Part shown: piece after piece, positions 61,805 through 64,000 of the stretch
How the letters are laid out: each line of letters opens with the position of its first letter
Position numbering within the stretch: position 1 is the first letter of the stretch
Assembly (NCBI GenBank): GCA_963921425.1
Contig: OY992837.1
Span: 903,896 to 967,895 of the forward strand
From: Dryas octopetala
Taxonomy: Eukaryota; Streptophyta; Magnoliopsida; Rosales; Rosaceae
DNA: 64,000 nt
Reading direction: 5' to 3'
Notes under the pieces: model-generated
The model's input: only the letters and a program-made list of their open reading frames with translations
What the model was told of the DNA's origin: nothing
Databases searched by the model: none
Made by a program: the position numbers and the translations under genes

Positions 61805-62340
61805 TGTGTGTGTGAGGGTCTCTAAGAGAGAGAGAGTGAAGAAGTGGAGACAGATTCTTCTTCTTGTTATAGACGAATATAAGGCCAAAGGGCAGTACTG
61901 GGTGTGTGTGGACGTGCAGTGGTTATGCAAGTTTGTGATTATGGAATAGGCAGGAGCATATATCAAGAAGATTAAATATAAGAAAAGAAAAAACAAAAAA
62001 CAGAGTGGACCAGATGAAATGAAAATGACAATTTTTGTTTTGGATTTAGGCCTCATATTACCAAAAAAGGAAGAAAATGGTTTTTTATTATATTTTAAAT
62101 TTAGGAAATTATAGAATATAACAAAGAAATAAATAAACTGTAAGAATTATAAAAATGAATAACATTTTAATTTTTAATTATTGGCTTAGTGCTAGTAGAA
62201 AGCAATATTATTATTGAATAAGGGTATACGGCAGTAAATAAAAATTAATGTTGGAGGATAAGGCCCATAAGGGTACTCTAGCTAGCCAAGCTCCCATGTT
62301 TAGGTATAGTATTGTTGCATGCATGTGAAGGCCGAGCAAT
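61805..62340 (-). promoter_or_regulatory. Leader and upstream region of AMT1
   Basis: On the minus strand, a CT/TCTC-rich stretch (about 61815-61865) precedes the ATG, as in many plant 5' UTRs. The AMT1 frame is open back to 62056 but the extra 84 residues ([15 protein letters not shown]...) have no counterpart in AMT1 proteins. Confidence 0.5.
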
Positions 62341-62694
62341 CAATTACACTTATACCCCTTAAGATTTATTGTTTTTTTACATATACCCTTTGAGATTTCA
62401 AAAATTACACATACACTCCTTGATGTTTTAAAACTATTGCATATAACCCCTACAAGAGAAAAATAAAAATAAATAAATATTTATATTGAGATTAGACCTT
62501 ACACCTTGAGTAATCTTATTAGGTCATTTCACTTCTTAGCATGCTTTTTTGTATAATTTCTTATCATTTTTTATCTCATATAGGGGGTTATATGTAACAG
62601 TTTTGAAACTTCAGGGGATATATGTGTAATTATTAAATTTTTAAGAGGTGTATGTGAAAAAACGATAAACCTTAAGAGGTATAAGTGTAATTAA
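62341..62694. mobile_element. Fold-back miniature element
   Basis: Long terminal inverted repeats: the left arm (about 62341-62455, beginning AATTACACTTATACCCCTTAAG) is mirrored by the right arm (about 62580-62694, ending CTTAAGAGGTATAAGTGTAATT). Each arm is itself made of roughly three degenerate units of 31-36 nt built on ACATATACCCCTTGAGATTT. The centre is AT-rich and non-coding. Fold-back or Mutator-like MITE type is inferred; I found no convincing target duplication. Confidence 0.75.
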
Positions 62695-63121
62695 CTCAAA
62701 GGGCCAGGAAACAGTTGTTTGGTAATTGGCACGTAGAGTACTAGACTAGTAGTTTGTTTCTGTTTGGTTTCCTTATCATAATTAATGTCACTGTTGTGTC
62801 GACTAATACAATTTCAATTGATTAGCAAACTTTAATTTGTTAGGGGTAACATTGATTAGTCAATTGAATTAATCAACTATACGTAGCTTCTTACTTATAA
62901 ATGATGATTACAGTAATTACCCACCCACAGCTTAAAGTTTGGAAGTTCTTGATTTAATTAATTGCACAGTCACATTCATGACCATCATCGTGATAGAGAC
63001 GACTAGATTAATTTATTGTTTTTAATTGTCTACATCGTAAAAGTCTTTGAATTTCTATTTTTTTGATTTTGTGATCCATTAAAAAAGTCTCTAGATGTTG
63101 AGCAAATCCTTGCGTGTTGTT

Positions 63122-63982
63122 CAGGGCCGGCCCTGACATTTGGAAGGCCAGGGCGAAATTTAAATTGGGCCTTTAATAAAATTTTTTGTAAAATAATTCA
63201 TAATTAACAAAAAATTAATTAAGAAATTTTCAATCACATCAAAAAATTAATTAAGAAATTTTTGGTTGAACGTCAAGAAAATAATTGAAAAAAAAATAAT
63301 TTATAAGAATATAAGGAAAAATTAAAAGAGAAAAACACACTCAAACATTAATTACCTTATTGCCTTAATGAGACATCTCTAATTTCTTTCAGATTGAAAG
63401 AACCTATGGAGAACAAAAAAAAAAAAAAACCAGTTTTCCACAAGACTATATGGAGAGGCAGAGATCCGTCTTTGTCAATTCAAATCAAACATGTTTTTTG
63501 AATCCAACTTTCCAGAAAGAAGACATGTACTTTTGATGAAAAAAAAAAAGGTGTAAACCCAAGGGCAAAAAAGATCCACTGCCATGCAGATGAGGATGTT
63601 GGCTTGCTTCTCTTGTGATTCACATGAGAAGACAAAGAAAAATGAAGCAAGTTGGCCAAACACAAATTAAGGAAATAAAAAAGTGGTTTTCAACTAATAA
63701 TCAAGGAAAAATAAGTTGCAGAATCCAAACTTTATATCTTAGAAGAACTTAGTTTTTTTTTTTGTACAAAGGGGAGCCTAAGCCTAAAGAAAGAAACTAG
63801 ATAACTGACACAATAAGTAGAATGACCTAATTACAACGAAGACATTATAAATAGACCCAACAACTATTTTTTTTAATATATAAATATATATTAACATATA
63901 CATAATATAAAAATTTGTGAGCCCCCCTTGAAAGTGGGCCCTAGGCGGTCGAACTCGATGCCCCCCTTCTGGGCCGGCACTG
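63122..63982. mobile_element. Second non-autonomous hAT-type element
   Basis: An 861-bp element with terminal inverted repeats CAGGGCCGGCCC (left) and CAGTGCCGGCCC (reverse complement of right end), 11 of 12 matching. It is flanked by an exact 8-bp duplication GTGTTGTT at 63114-63121 and 63983-63990. The ends are rich in GGGCC motifs (TTGGGCCTTT, GTGGGCCCTAGG). The interior is AT-rich without a transposase frame. The 8-bp duplication and CAG-type ends fit hAT; its terminal sequence differs from the element at 7480-8174, so it is a separate family. Confidence 0.88.
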
Positions 63983-64000
63983 GTGTTGTTAATGTATAGT

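Noticed and set aside
1-64000. tRNA, rRNA, CRISPR, operon-type or organelle insertion sequences
   Set aside because: None was recognised by eye on either strand; a tRNA scan and an organelle-genome comparison would be needed to exclude small ones.

Overview
The window is nuclear DNA of a dicot plant. Genes are split by many short GT-AG introns with T-rich acceptors, intergenic DNA is AT-rich with GA, CT, CA and AT microsatellites, and every recognisable protein matches an angiosperm family. Protein similarity and gene order fit a rosid, possibly a woody Rosaceae-type species; the species call is a guess. I recognised no tRNA, rRNA, CRISPR or prokaryote-type feature.

Layout. 0.4-6.8 kb (-): pTAC3, a plastid SAP/PPR protein of the chloroplast RNA polymerase complex (13 exons). 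7.5-8.2 kb: a non-autonomous hAT element. 8.4-8.9 kb (-): a small type-C response regulator (ARR22-like). 10.3-12.0 and 14.8-17.1 kb (-): two tandem GDSL esterase/lipases with the same five-exon structure. 20.5-21.1 kb (-): an intronless DREB2-type AP2/ERF factor. 23.3-44.6 kb (+): GCN1 (ILITYHIA), a HEAT-repeat translation regulator that I resolved into 58 exons closing into one frame of 2,628 codons. 48.8-53.3 kb (+): a neprosin-domain protein (7 exons). 53.8-57.0 kb: a rearranged cluster of DUF313-type B3 proteins with two intact genes, one truncated copy and one inverted 3' fragment. 57.9-58.3 kb (-): a SAUR. 60.2-61.8 kb (-): an intronless AMT1 ammonium transporter. 62.3-62.7 kb: a fold-back element. 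63.1-64.0 kb: a second hAT-type element.

Two ancient neighbourhoods seem to be joined. pTAC3, ARR22 and a LTL1-type GDSL lipase lie in this order in Arabidopsis (At3g04260, At3g04280, At3g04290). GCN1/ILA and AMT1;2 are adjacent there (At1g64790, At1g64780). Here GCN1 and AMT1 are about 16 kb apart, with neprosin, B3 and SAUR genes between them.

The genes do not form one pathway. Links are local: the GDSL pair and the B3 cluster come from duplication, and GCN1 has a promoter typical of translation genes (site II motifs plus a telo-box). I found no convincing new biological system. The most interesting points are the B3 cluster with its duplicated core promoter, the poly(A)-bordered splice acceptor in GCN1, a GC-AG intron in pTAC3, an unexplained first-exon-like island at 22.3-22.4 kb, and two hAT elements defined by exact 8-bp target duplications.
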